The translations under genes were made by a program, and so were the position numbers. 21,890 nt of DNA from positions 1 to 21,890 of the forward strand of contig SFHK01000037.1 of NCBI GenBank assembly GCA_004556395.1, written 5' to 3'. Shown here in pieces: positions 7,129 to 14,975 of the stretch (the stretch's first letter is position 1; the number at the start of each line of letters is the position of its first letter). Origin of the DNA: Clostridiales bacterium. GTDB taxonomy: Bacteria; Bacillota; Clostridia; Christensenellales; Aristaeellaceae. The notes beneath the pieces were generated by a model. That model searched no databases. It saw only the letters and a list, made by a program, of their open reading frames with translations, and was not told the origin of the DNA.

Positions 7129-7653
7129 ATGCTGAAAACGGAGCGCCTTGTGCTCAGGCCGTTTGAAGAGGCGGACGCGGAGGGGCTGCATGCCTACCTT
7201 GGCGACGAGGAGGTCGTGCGATATGAACCCTATGGCGCGATGACCATGGAGGAATGTCGGCTGGAAGCCGCGCGCCGCGCGTCCGATGAAGCCTTCTGGG
7301 CGGTCTGCCTTGCGGACGGCACGCTGATCGGCAATCTCTATCTGAGCGGCGCGGATGAATTCGGCATGCGGGAAATCGGCTATGTGTTTGCCCGAGCCTG
7401 CTGGCATAAGGGCTATGCCACAGAGGCCGCCCGGCGGCTGATGGCCTACGCCTTCGAGCGGCTGGCTACGCGCCGGATCATTGCCCTGTGCGATACGCGC
7501 AACGCCGCGAGTTTTGCGCTGATGGAGCGGCTGGGAATGCGCCGCGAGGGCGAATTTAAGAAGAACGTCGGCTTCAAAACCGACGCGCATGGAAACACGA
7601 TCTGGACGGATTCGTATCAGTACGCAATCCTGAAGGAAGAGTTTGAAAACTGA
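7129..7653 (+). CDS. GNAT-family N-acetyltransferase (RimJ/RimL-like)
   Basis: A 174-residue acetyl-CoA-dependent acetyltransferase of the Acetyltransf_3 type. It opens with the characteristic LKTERLVLRPFEEADAEGL (residues 2-20). The acetyl-CoA-binding region follows the REIGYVF strand with the loop ARACWHKGYATEAA, a form of the Q/RxxGxG/A motif. The terminal ALCDTRNAASFALMERLGMRREG holds the usual N-x-x-S-x-x-x-x-E-x-x-G-M pattern. It starts three bases after the htpG stop, and its ribosome site GGAG lies inside the last codons of htpG, so it is probably translationally coupled and heat-induced with it. The acceptor could be a protein N-terminus, a small molecule or an antibiotic; sequence alone does not say. 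Confidence 0.9.
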   Translation: MLKTERLVLRPFEEADAEGLHAYLGDEEVVRYEPYGAMTMEECRLEAARRASDEAFWAVCLADGTLIGNLYLSGADEFGMREIGYVFARACWHKGYATEAARRLMAYAFERLATRRIIALCDTRNAASFALMERLGMRREGEFKKNVGFKTDAHGNTIWTDSYQYAILKEEFEN

Positions 7654-7662
7654 ATCGGGTGT

Positions 7663-7707
7663 GCGCTCTCTGTCGCGAGGGGAAATGCGGCGGGGAGCGC
7701 TTTTTTT
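7663..7707 (+). terminator. Intrinsic terminator of the htpG-GNAT operon
   Basis: A 14-pair stem (7663-7676 with 7687-7700, including three G-U pairs), ten-base loop, then seven T residues (7701-7707). It begins ten bases after the acetyltransferase stop. Confidence 0.9.
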
Positions 7708-7715
7708 GACGCGGG

Positions 7716-7751
7716 AAAAAATGCTCCCCGCCGGAAAAAACGGCAGGGAGC
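7716..7751 (-). terminator. Intrinsic terminator of the UroD-family gene
   Basis: On the minus strand GCTCCCTGCCG (7751-7741), a loop of six T and one C, CGGCGGGGAGC (7733-7723), then ATTTTTT. An eleven-pair stem with one G-U pair. It lies 14 bases beyond the stop of the UroD-family gene and only eight bases from the opposing terminator at 7663-7707. Confidence 0.9.
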
Positions 7752-7764
7752 GAAAAACATGAGC

Positions 7765-8772
7765 TTAGCCTCCGATTTCCTCGAGCGCCTCGGAGATGGC
7801 GCGGGCGTTGGCCAGCGGGGTGCGGGTGGGTAGCTCGCAGCCGGGCATGAACATGGCGCGCGCGCGGCCGATGGAGTCGGCGGCGTTCAGGATGGCCTGC
7901 TTCGTGTGCGCCGCGTCGCAGGAGAACACGTCCGCGACGGGATCGATGTTGCCGTTGATCAGGCAGCGGCCGTCCGCGATTTCCAGCGCCTTGGCGAAAT
8001 TCACAGCGTGGTCGATGTCCACGATGTCCGCGCCGCAGGTGGAGGAGAACGGAAGGATTTTCGTAGTATCGCCGCACATGTGCAGGCGGCTGCCGATGCT
8101 CAGCTCCTTCATGAGACCGAAAATCTTCCTGTGGCAGGGCAGCACGAAGCGCTCATACATCGACGGGGAGAACAGGGAAGCGACGGGGTCGGCCACGTAG
8201 ATGTACGTCGCGCCCGCGCTGGCCAGCGTGCGGATGTAGTCGAGAATCGTTTCGGTGGCGATGTTCAAAAGGTCTTCGCCCGCTTCTTCTTCATCCAGCA
8301 TGTCGACGAGCAGGTCTTCCACGCCGCGGGTGTTGCCCGCGATGGTGGCGGGGCCGACGGCCAGCGTCATGGGATGAATGTCGCTGTTGAGCGTGCGGGC
8401 ATAGGCGGTGGCCTCCACAAGGTCGTACATGCGGCGAACCTCGCTCGTCTTCAGGGGACGAAGGCGGCTGACCTCGGTAATGTCGTCCAGCGCGTACTTG
8501 CGCACGGTGGGAAGCTTGTCCGGGAAGTAGGCGATTTCGGAGCCGAGTCCCTCGGCTTCGCGCACAAGGTCGGAGGCAATCTGGATAAAGTCGAGCTTCA
8601 GATCAATGGCAGCCTGAACGGCGCTTTCGGTCATGGCCTTATAGTCCTTGGAATAGCGCTCGATGTCGATGCCCGTATACTGCGTGACCACGCTGCCCAC
8701 GATGGTCAGGTTCGGCCGGCGATCCACTTTTTTGCCGGCAAGGTAGGCGTCAAGACGTTCTTTTCCGTTCAT
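7765..8772 (-). CDS. Uroporphyrinogen decarboxylase-family protein, MtaA/CmuA-like methyltransferase type
   Basis: A 335-residue TIM-barrel protein of the UroD superfamily. The set HMCG (His231, Cys233) with Cys312 in MPGCELPTRTP is the zinc-binding pattern of methylcobalamin:thiol methyltransferases such as MtaA, rather than of true HemE; no haem genes are nearby. These enzymes move a methyl group from a corrinoid protein to a thiol or related acceptor in the cytoplasm. No corrinoid protein or partner methyltransferase is encoded here, so it is an orphan and its reaction is unknown. The ATG at 8772 has AGGAG seven bases upstream; the open frame extends to 8994, but that stretch contains the promoter. 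It is monocistronic with its own promoter and terminator. Confidence 0.85.
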   Translation of the reverse strand: MNGKERLDAYLAGKKVDRRPNLTIVGSVVTQYTGIDIERYSKDYKAMTESAVQAAIDLKLDFIQIASDLVREAEGLGSEIAYFPDKLPTVRKYALDDITEVSRLRPLKTSEVRRMYDLVEATAYARTLNSDIHPMTLAVGPATIAGNTRGVEDLLVDMLDEEEAGEDLLNIATETILDYIRTLASAGATYIYVADPVASLFSPSMYERFVLPCHRKIFGLMKELSIGSRLHMCGDTTKILPFSSTCGADIVDIDHAVNFAKALEIADGRCLINGNIDPVADVFSCDAAHTKQAILNAADSIGRARAMFMPGCELPTRTPLANARAISEALEEIGG

Positions 8773-8853
8773 GGTGTACTCCTCTCCGTTTTCCGTTGGT
8801 GCCGATTTATCGTAATTCATCCAACGCGTGTTCACAGGGGATTTTGCGCCTTT

Positions 8854-8882
8854 ATTATAGAAGCGGGCGGGGAGAATGTCAA
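8854..8882 (-). promoter_or_regulatory. Exact-consensus sigma-A promoter for the UroD-family gene
   Basis: On the minus strand TTGACA (8877-8882), exactly 17 bases, TATAAT (8854-8859). All twelve consensus bases match. It leaves an untranslated leader of roughly 75 bases before the ATG at 8772, in which I see no riboswitch-like fold. Confidence 0.9.
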
Positions 8883-9036
8883 TCGAAAATGCAGTTAAGC
8901 GTCGCGCGTCTGAAACTTTCTGGCTTCCGGCGTGAACCAAATGCGGCAAAAGCGCGTCTAACGGTTGATGATTCCAGAATTCGCCTGTTTCCATGTGTGG
9001 GCGGGCGCTGGAAAATGAATTTGGGAGGACGGAAAA

Positions 9037-11625
9037 TTGAAGCGGAAACAGCGGATACTCCTGCTCTTATGCCTGCTTCTGGCGCTGACGCCCATGGTCA
9101 GCGCGGAGGGAAATCAGGCGACGGATGCCGCGATGGCGAGGCTGCATACGGAGGTGCCGAACGCGGCGCTCTCGATGAATGTGGACATTGGCTATGGAAA
9201 TGCCGTTACCTATGGAAAATATATTCCCGCGACGGTGGTTATTACCAACACGGGCGCGGACTTTAGCGGCAGCCTTTGCCTGAACCTGTATCAGAACAAC
9301 ATTGACTACGACCGCGTCGAGGTGTCGCTGGAAGTGGCCTCGGGCGCGAGCAAGCGCGTGGTTCTGCCGATTAAATTACAGCGGAAGCAGAGTGTGTTCA
9401 CGTTTGAGCTTGTGGAAAACGGCAAGGTCGTCTATGCGAAGAACGCGCAGCCCTCGGAAACGATTTCGCCCTACGCCATGATGGTGGGCGTGCTTTCAAA
9501 CGCGCCGGAAACGCTGAATTACATGACCATCACGCAGGACAATGATGAGCTTCTGCGCGGCGAATACTGGAAAACCGTGCCGCTTGACGCGGACAGCTTC
9601 CCGTCGGATGCGCAGATGATGAACTCCTTCGGCATGGTCGTCGTGAACGGGTTTGACGTGAACACGCTGTCGGACGCGCAGAAGGCGGCGCTTGAAAAGT
9701 GGATCAAAAACGGCGGCATCGTCGTCGTGGGCGGCGGCGCGCAGGCGCAGACCGATTATCCCTGGTTCACCCAGTGGACGGGTCTGGATGCGGGCGAGCT
9801 GGCGCAGGCGGAGGACATCACGCCCGCCATCATGCGCTATGTGAGCATGACGGGCGAAAGCGTGAATGACGACTTTCTGCTGAACGTGCCCGGTGCCAAC
9901 CGCGCGGCGCTGATCGCGGGCGAATCTCCGCTCGTCTATGAATCCGAGGCCGAGGCCGGCGTGATCTATTCGGCGACCTTTGATCTGGGCGCGAAGCCCA
10001 TTACGCTGTGGCGCTCCGTGGGCACGATGTGGCAGCGCATTCTGCTGACGTCGGAGCCAACGCTGTATTCCATCGCGCTGAACGCGGGACGGAACGAGGG
10101 CGGCAGCACGAACCTGTATCGCGTGCAGATCGCCATCAACAACATGAACATTGCCAACGAGGAAAGCGCGATCGCTCCGACCGTGGCGCTGATCGTGTTC
10201 CTTGCGGCGGGTCTGGCGGCGTATTTTGTGCTGAAGAAGCTGGATCGCCGCGAGCTTCTGTGGGTGGTCATGCCGGTGCTGAGCATCGCTGCGGCGGGCG
10301 CGATCTATCTGATGAGCCTGAACAGCACGCTGAACCGGCCGATGGCCGCGACGGTTACGCATCTTTCGAACGGGGTAAATCAGTCGGGCGCGAACGTGTA
10401 TGTCGGCTTTGCGGCGAAGGACGTAAACCGCCAGACGCTGTCCACGCCGGACGGCGACCTTACCATTACGACGGATAGCTATTACTATGACGATTCCGAC
10501 GAAGAGAGAAGCAGTGTTCCGACGAAGCTGCGCTATTGCTATCGCTACGGCGCGCAGAAGGAAATCGAGTTTAAATCCACCGCGGCGTGGACGGTGCGCT
10601 ACGCCTCGATTGCGGACGTAAACGCCGACTGGGGTGCGGTGAAGGGGCAGATCTGGATGGAGGAGGACGGCCTGCACGCGACGATTGAGAACGCGACGGC
10701 CTATCCGCTGAAGGATGGCTATCTGCTGACGGCGCTGGGCTATTGTAAAGTGCCGGAGATTCTGCCCGGACAGATCGCCGAGGCGGCGATCCTCGAATGG
10801 AAGGACGGAGAGGAAAAACCCGCCGGAAACAGCTATGGCTACAGCGCCGTCGACGGAAAGCTCATATATCTTGCCGCGTCGGCCGCCTCCAGCTCGCGCA
10901 AGATGCCGCAGGCCAGCTACTATCAGGAAGCGCTGGACATGTACAGTCTGATCTACATGGCGGTATACCCGGAGCAGCTCGCCGATAAAAACTGGGACGC
11001 GGGCGAGCTGCCTTCCAGCGAGCGCACGGCGCGCGAGGCGGTCTCCAACCTGCTTCAGCTGTCCACCGACAGAAGCGGGGGAATCGCATCGTTCACGGCC
11101 ACCTATGTGGGCTTCAATGACGAGCTCGGGCAGGTAGAGCTGATTATGAACGGTGAAAAAATCGAGCGCATGGCGCACAAGGCTGTCATTTCGTCGAATC
11201 TTGAGTTTCTGCCCGTGGGCAAAACCGGCATAGTCTACTACGCGCCGGGCGTGCTTGACGCGCTGACCGGCGAAACGGATGAAAACGGCAGGCCGCGTAT
11301 CACTCAGGGCGTGGCGGAAAACCTGACGGACGCCTCCGCCGCGAAGCTGATCTCGTTCCGCATTCCGGACGCCAAGAGGATCGACATTGAAGAGATCGTG
11401 TTTTCCGCAAGCTACATCGAGGGCAACGCGACCGCGTGGCTGTACAATGCCAGAACAGGCGAGTGGGACGAGCAGAAGAGCCTGTATATCAGCCAAACCG
11501 AAAACGCGCAGGATTATCTGAACGCGGACGGCGAAATATTTGTGCGTCTGCAGAGCCGCGAGGGACGCGGAGGCTCGCTGTTTGTGGAGCAGCCGTATCT
11601 CGAGGTGAAGGGGAGGACGAAATAA
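9037..11625 (+). CDS. Large secreted/membrane protein with GATase-like segment, first gene of the MoxR/vWA operon
   Basis: An 862-residue protein of no family I can name with certainty. It starts at TTG 9037, with GGGAGG eight bases upstream. A signal peptide (residues 1 to about 23, RILLLLCLLLALTPMVSA) leads to an extracytoplasmic domain with beta-rich sequence around GAKYIP-like repeats of hydrophobic strands. At about residues 198-235 is a Rossmann-like stretch, MVVVNGFDVNTLSDAQ...GGIVVVGGG, resembling the glutamine-amidotransferase-like folds of MoxR/vWA neighbourhood proteins, with no obvious catalytic Cys. Two adjacent membrane helices lie at about 378-400 and 407-428, followed by about 430 further residues, predicted outside. 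The stop is one base from the ABC ATPase start, tying it to that transporter. I infer a structural or sensing partner of the ABC/MoxR complex. Confidence 0.75.
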   Translation: MKRKQRILLLLCLLLALTPMVSAEGNQATDAAMARLHTEVPNAALSMNVDIGYGNAVTYGKYIPATVVITNTGADFSGSLCLNLYQNNIDYDRVEVSLEVASGASKRVVLPIKLQRKQSVFTFELVENGKVVYAKNAQPSETISPYAMMVGVLSNAPETLNYMTITQDNDELLRGEYWKTVPLDADSFPSDAQMMNSFGMVVVNGFDVNTLSDAQKAALEKWIKNGGIVVVGGGAQAQTDYPWFTQWTGLDAGELAQAEDITPAIMRYVSMTGESVNDDFLLNVPGANRAALIAGESPLVYESEAEAGVIYSATFDLGAKPITLWRSVGTMWQRILLTSEPTLYSIALNAGRNEGGSTNLYRVQIAINNMNIANEESAIAPTVALIVFLAAGLAAYFVLKKLDRRELLWVVMPVLSIAAAGAIYLMSLNSTLNRPMAATVTHLSNGVNQSGANVYVGFAAKDVNRQTLSTPDGDLTITTDSYYYDDSDEERSSVPTKLRYCYRYGAQKEIEFKSTAAWTVRYASIADVNADWGAVKGQIWMEEDGLHATIENATAYPLKDGYLLTALGYCKVPEILPGQIAEAAILEWKDGEEKPAGNSYGYSAVDGKLIYLAASAASSSRKMPQASYYQEALDMYSLIYMAVYPEQLADKNWDAGELPSSERTAREAVSNLLQLSTDRSGGIASFTATYVGFNDELGQVELIMNGEKIERMAHKAVISSNLEFLPVGKTGIVYYAPGVLDALTGETDENGRPRITQGVAENLTDASAAKLISFRIPDAKRIDIEEIVFSASYIEGNATAWLYNARTGEWDEQKSLYISQTENAQDYLNADGEIFVRLQSREGRGGSLFVEQPYLEVKGRTK

Positions 11626-11626
11626 C

Positions 11627-12559
11627 ATGCTGAAGCTTGACAATCTGACCCGTGATTACGGGAAATTCCGCGCGGTCGATCACCTGAGCCTTAAAATCGG
11701 CGCGGGCGAGCTGCACGGCTTTGTCGGCCCCAACGGCGCGGGAAAGAGCACGACCATGCGCATGCTGGCTACGCTGCTGGCGCCGACCTCCGGAAAGGCG
11801 TATGTGGACGGCGTGGAGATTTCCAGGTCGCCCTCGAAGATTCGCCGCATGGTCGGCTATATGCCGGACTTCTTCGGCGTGTACGACGGCCTGAAGTCGT
11901 GGGAGTATCTGGACTTCTACGCCCGCTGCTATCACATCCCCGCGAAGGAGCGCGACCGGATGATCGATCAGCTATTGGAGCTTGTGAACCTGTCCGATAA
12001 AAAGTTTGCCTATGTGGACGAGCTTTCGCGCGGCATGAAGCAGCGGCTGTGCCTTGCGCATTCACTGATTCACGACCCGAAGCTGCTGATTCTGGACGAG
12101 CCGGCCTCCGGCATGGATCCCCGCGCCCGCGCGGAGATGAAGGGCATTCTGAAAACGCTCAAGGAAATGGGGAAGACCGTGCTCATTTCCTCGCACATTC
12201 TGCCCGAGCTTTCGGAAATGTGCGATTCGCTGACGATTATCGACCATGGCAAGCTGGTGTTCTCCGGCTCGGTGGGCGCGCTGGACAAGAAGATGAACGG
12301 CAACGCGCCGATCGACATTGCGTTCTCCGGCGCGGATGAAGCGGAAATCGACCGCGCCGTGGAGATGCTCCGCCAGCAGCCCGGCGTGACGGGCATTCGG
12401 CAGGAGGAAGCGGGGCTGCTTCGCGTGGAGCTGGACGGCGACGAAGCGTTGGCGGCCGGACTTCTAAAGCGGCTGATCGCGGACGATTTCGCCGTGGCGG
12501 ATTTCCATCGCATCCCGATGAATCTTGAAAAGGTGTTTATGGAGGTGACGCAGGAATGA
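11627..12559 (+). CDS. ABC transporter ATP-binding protein (ABC-2/DrrA-like)
   Basis: A 310-residue cytoplasmic ATPase that would power the permease encoded next. The Walker A motif GPNGAGKST is at residues 34-42. The signature LSRGMKQ starts at 133. Walker B with the catalytic Glu is LLILDEP, with Asp157 and Glu158, followed by the D-loop region SGMD and the switch His in ISSH. The Q-loop position reads GYMPDFFGVYD, with Asp in place of the usual Gln. Residues after about 220 form the C-terminal extension common in DrrA-type exporter ATPases. The ATG is one base after the previous stop, with GGGAGG upstream, and the gene overlaps the permease by four bases (ATGA). The transported substrate is unknown. 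Confidence 0.93.
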   Translation: MLKLDNLTRDYGKFRAVDHLSLKIGAGELHGFVGPNGAGKSTTMRMLATLLAPTSGKAYVDGVEISRSPSKIRRMVGYMPDFFGVYDGLKSWEYLDFYARCYHIPAKERDRMIDQLLELVNLSDKKFAYVDELSRGMKQRLCLAHSLIHDPKLLILDEPASGMDPRARAEMKGILKTLKEMGKTVLISSHILPELSEMCDSLTIIDHGKLVFSGSVGALDKKMNGNAPIDIAFSGADEAEIDRAVEMLRQQPGVTGIRQEEAGLLRVELDGDEALAAGLLKRLIADDFAVADFHRIPMNLEKVFMEVTQE

Positions 12560-13461
12560 TGAACCCGATTCTGTCATCGTCCGTTCGTCGGCGCATGCGC
12601 GGCGTGCGCACGCCGGTGATCATTGCGCTGTACGACCTGCTGATCGCGGCGTTCGCGCTTCTGATTCTCGACGGCGTCGGCGCAAAGGCGCTGCCGATGA
12701 GCCGCATGCGCTCCGGAATCGATTACTACATTATGATGCTCGGCGTGCAGTTCCTGCTCACGGTGCTGATTGCTCCGGCCATGACCGCGGGCAGCATTTC
12801 CGGTGAGCGCGAGCGGCAGACGCTTGATCTTCTGCTGGTTACCAACACCGGCGCGTTCCGCATCGTGTGGGGCAAGTTTCTGGAGAGCTTCGCGTTTGCC
12901 GCGCTGCTGATTTTCTCCACGCTGCCGATGCTGTGCATCGTGATGATTCCCGGCGGCGTGACGCTGTTTCAGATTCTGACGGCCATGCTGTTCATGCTGG
13001 TGACGGCGTTTGGCGCACTGAGCATCGGCACGCTGTGCTCCGCGATGTTCCGGCGCACGGTGGCCTCGACCGTGGCGGCGTATCTGATCGTGTTCGCCAT
13101 CGGCGCGGGTACGCTGCTGGTGGCGGGAATCCAGCTGAACGGCGTCGCCGCGAAGTTCAATTACGACACGTCGCAGTTTGCCCAAATGACTACGCGGCAG
13201 CTGATGGCGCTGGTGCCCAAGGCGCTGTTCGTAAATCCCGGCATGGGGTATCTGTGCATGGTCGCCGATCAGACGCTTCTGATGCACTCCACGTTCAACA
13301 TGCTGGGCAGCGGCTACTATCTGTACTATATTCTGGAAGCCATGCGCTTTGATCTGCTGGTGTGGATCAACATGGGCGTCGTCGCGGCGCTGGGCACGGT
13401 GTTTGTGAGCGCGTCCGCGCTGATGATTCGCTCCGGGCGCAGGGTGCGGGTGAGAAAATGA
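12556..13461 (+). CDS. ABC-2 type transporter permease
   Basis: A 301-residue membrane protein with about six hydrophobic segments, first at residues about 20-35 and last at about 270-292. The stretch PAMTAGSISGERERQTLDLLLVTNTGAFRIVWGK (about residues 74-107) is the typical ABC-2 coupling region in which a conserved E-R-E---T---L-- pattern contacts the ATPase. It begins inside the ATPase stop (ATGATG, four-base overlap) with an AGGTGA site in the preceding gene, and it ends with another ATGA overlap into the next gene. This family exports lipids, polymers or peptides, or performs mechanical work on the envelope; which applies here is not visible. Confidence 0.9.
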   Translation: MMNPILSSSVRRRMRGVRTPVIIALYDLLIAAFALLILDGVGAKALPMSRMRSGIDYYIMMLGVQFLLTVLIAPAMTAGSISGERERQTLDLLLVTNTGAFRIVWGKFLESFAFAALLIFSTLPMLCIVMIPGGVTLFQILTAMLFMLVTAFGALSIGTLCSAMFRRTVASTVAAYLIVFAIGAGTLLVAGIQLNGVAAKFNYDTSQFAQMTTRQLMALVPKALFVNPGMGYLCMVADQTLLMHSTFNMLGSGYYLYYILEAMRFDLLVWINMGVVAALGTVFVSASALMIRSGRRVRVRK

Positions 13462-14960
13462 AGAATGGACAGCTTGCCCACGAGCTGCGGCGCGTGGGCC
13501 GAAGGGTGCGCGTTGTGCGGGCATGGAAGGCGTTTCTGTGGGGACTGGCCGCGGCGGGCGCACTGTCGCTGGCGGCGCTGACTGCGTCCTTCTTTATGCC
13601 GATGCCGAAAATCGGCAGAATCGTTTTGATTGCGTACGGCGCGTGCATGCTCCTGTTTCCGCTGGCGGCGGCGCTGTGGCCGGTGGGCGCGAAGCTCTGC
13701 GCCCGCCGCGCCGACGAGAGCGGCCTGAAGGAGCGCGCGCGGACGGCGCTGGAGCTGGACGGCGCGAGCGACATGGAGCGCATGCAGATTGCCGACGCGA
13801 CGGAAGCGCTGCGCCAGATGCAGCTGAAAAAGGCGATTCCGGCGCGGATGGGCAGAACGGCGCCGATTGTGGCGGCCGCGCTGGCGCTGGCGTGCGTCGC
13901 GACGACGTTTCTGCCGAACCCGCAGGACGCGGTGATTCGCGCGCGAAACGCGTACAGCGAGAAAATGAACAGGGAAGCCGAGCGCGCCGAGGAGCTGGCT
14001 GATTCGCTTCAGCCGGAGGATCCGAACGACGATACGCAGGTGGAGCTGAACCGGCTGCTGACCGAGCTTGCGCGGAAGCTGCGCGAGGCAGGCAATCAGC
14101 GGGAAACGATGCAGGCTATCGACGACGCGCGCGTGGAGCTGAACCGGCTGAACCGAAACGGCGCGCAGGCGGCGATGGACGCGCTGTCGCAGGCGGGCAT
14201 GGATTCGCTGGGCGACGCGCTTTCCGCGGGCGACGCGCAGGCGCTGGAAAACGCGGCGGCGGAAGCCGGAGAAGGTGAAAATGCACAGGAAGCCGCCGAT
14301 GCACTTTCCAAGGCCGCCGAGGCCGCGCAGGCGGCGGGCGACAAGGCGCTTTCCGAAGCGTTGAGCGCGTACGCCGCGGCGATTGCGAACGGACAGAACG
14401 CGTCGGCGAGCGCAGGCGCGCTCAGCAAGGCGCTGAACGGAAGCGGAAAAATGTCGGCGCAGGCGCTGCTTGCGTCCATGAAGGCCAACGCGCAGGCAGG
14501 CAGCCGTATCGCGGCGGCGGGCGGTCAGGGCAGCGGAAATCAGCCCGGCAGCGACAGCGGTCAAAGCGGTGGCGGTCAGGGCAGCGGCCAGAGCAACAAG
14601 CCCGGCGGCGGTGCCGGAAAGGGCTCGACGAACGCGGATCAGGGATACTCGGAGGGCAGCGGAGGCGGCAAAGGAAACCGCGGCGGATACCGCATGAACG
14701 AGGGCGTATATGAGCAGATTTACGATCCCACGCGTCTGGGCGACGGCGGCGAGGTGAGCAGCGTAACCGGCGAGGTTCGGGAAGGGCAGGATCAGGTGAT
14801 CGAAATGGGGCCCGGCGCGGGCACGATCAACGGTTACATTCCCTATAACCGCGTAGTAGGCAGCTATGCCGAGGCCGCGGCGGCCGCGGCGGAATCGAGC
14901 GGCCTGTCCGACTCCGCCAGACAGTGGGCAAACGACTATTTCAGCGCGCTGACAAAGTGA
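13458..14960 (+). CDS. Alanine- and glycine-rich membrane protein of the MoxR/vWA operon, unknown function
   Basis: A 500-residue protein I cannot assign to a named family. The start ATG 13458 overlaps the permease stop by four bases. After a basic N-terminus there are two membrane helices (about residues 27-50 and 56-75) and a third at about 133-153 (APIVAAALALACVATTFLP). Next comes a long, alanine-rich, probably coiled-coil region (about 175-350), with repeated E-E-L and N-R-L patterns. A glycine/serine/glutamine-rich flexible linker (about 353-412) leads to a compact C-terminal domain of about 85 residues containing GAGTINGYIPYNRVVGSYAE. The layout suggests a membrane-anchored helical rod with a tethered terminal module, possibly the scaffold or substrate of the MoxR ATPase encoded next. 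Confidence 0.75.
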   Translation: MKNGQLAHELRRVGRRVRVVRAWKAFLWGLAAAGALSLAALTASFFMPMPKIGRIVLIAYGACMLLFPLAAALWPVGAKLCARRADESGLKERARTALELDGASDMERMQIADATEALRQMQLKKAIPARMGRTAPIVAAALALACVATTFLPNPQDAVIRARNAYSEKMNREAERAEELADSLQPEDPNDDTQVELNRLLTELARKLREAGNQRETMQAIDDARVELNRLNRNGAQAAMDALSQAGMDSLGDALSAGDAQALENAAAEAGEGENAQEAADALSKAAEAAQAAGDKALSEALSAYAAAIANGQNASASAGALSKALNGSGKMSAQALLASMKANAQAGSRIAAAGGQGSGNQPGSDSGQSGGGQGSGQSNKPGGGAGKGSTNADQGYSEGSGGGKGNRGGYRMNEGVYEQIYDPTRLGDGGEVSSVTGEVREGQDQVIEMGPGAGTINGYIPYNRVVGSYAEAAAAAAESSGLSDSARQWANDYFSALTK

Positions 14961-14975
14961 CGCACGGAGGGATAT

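Noticed and set aside
5161..7590. 809-codon minus-strand open frame opposite htpG and the acetyltransferase gene
   Set aside because: It is antisense to two well-recognised genes, begins inside one and ends in the CIRCE site, has Arg/His/Leu-rich low-complexity sequence and no plausible ribosome site. Such frames arise from G/C-ending codons on the other strand.
8773..8994. N-terminal extension of the UroD-family protein to 8994
   Set aside because: It contains the consensus promoter; the ATG at 8772 has a strong ribosome site and begins the family homology.
8883..9036. Search for the promoter of the eight-gene operon
   Set aside because: TTGATG at 8965 has no acceptable -10 at 16-18 bases. 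I found no convincing promoter, so none is annotated.
9496..11643. 715-codon minus-strand open frame opposite the 862-residue gene
   Set aside because: The plus-strand gene has a signal peptide, membrane helices, ribosome site and operon spacing. The opposite frame has none of these.
14520..14690. Gly/Ser/Gln-coding repeats considered as a CRISPR or tandem-repeat array
   Set aside because: The short GGC/AGC-rich units are irregular, in frame and encode a flexible linker; there are no constant repeats with unique spacers.
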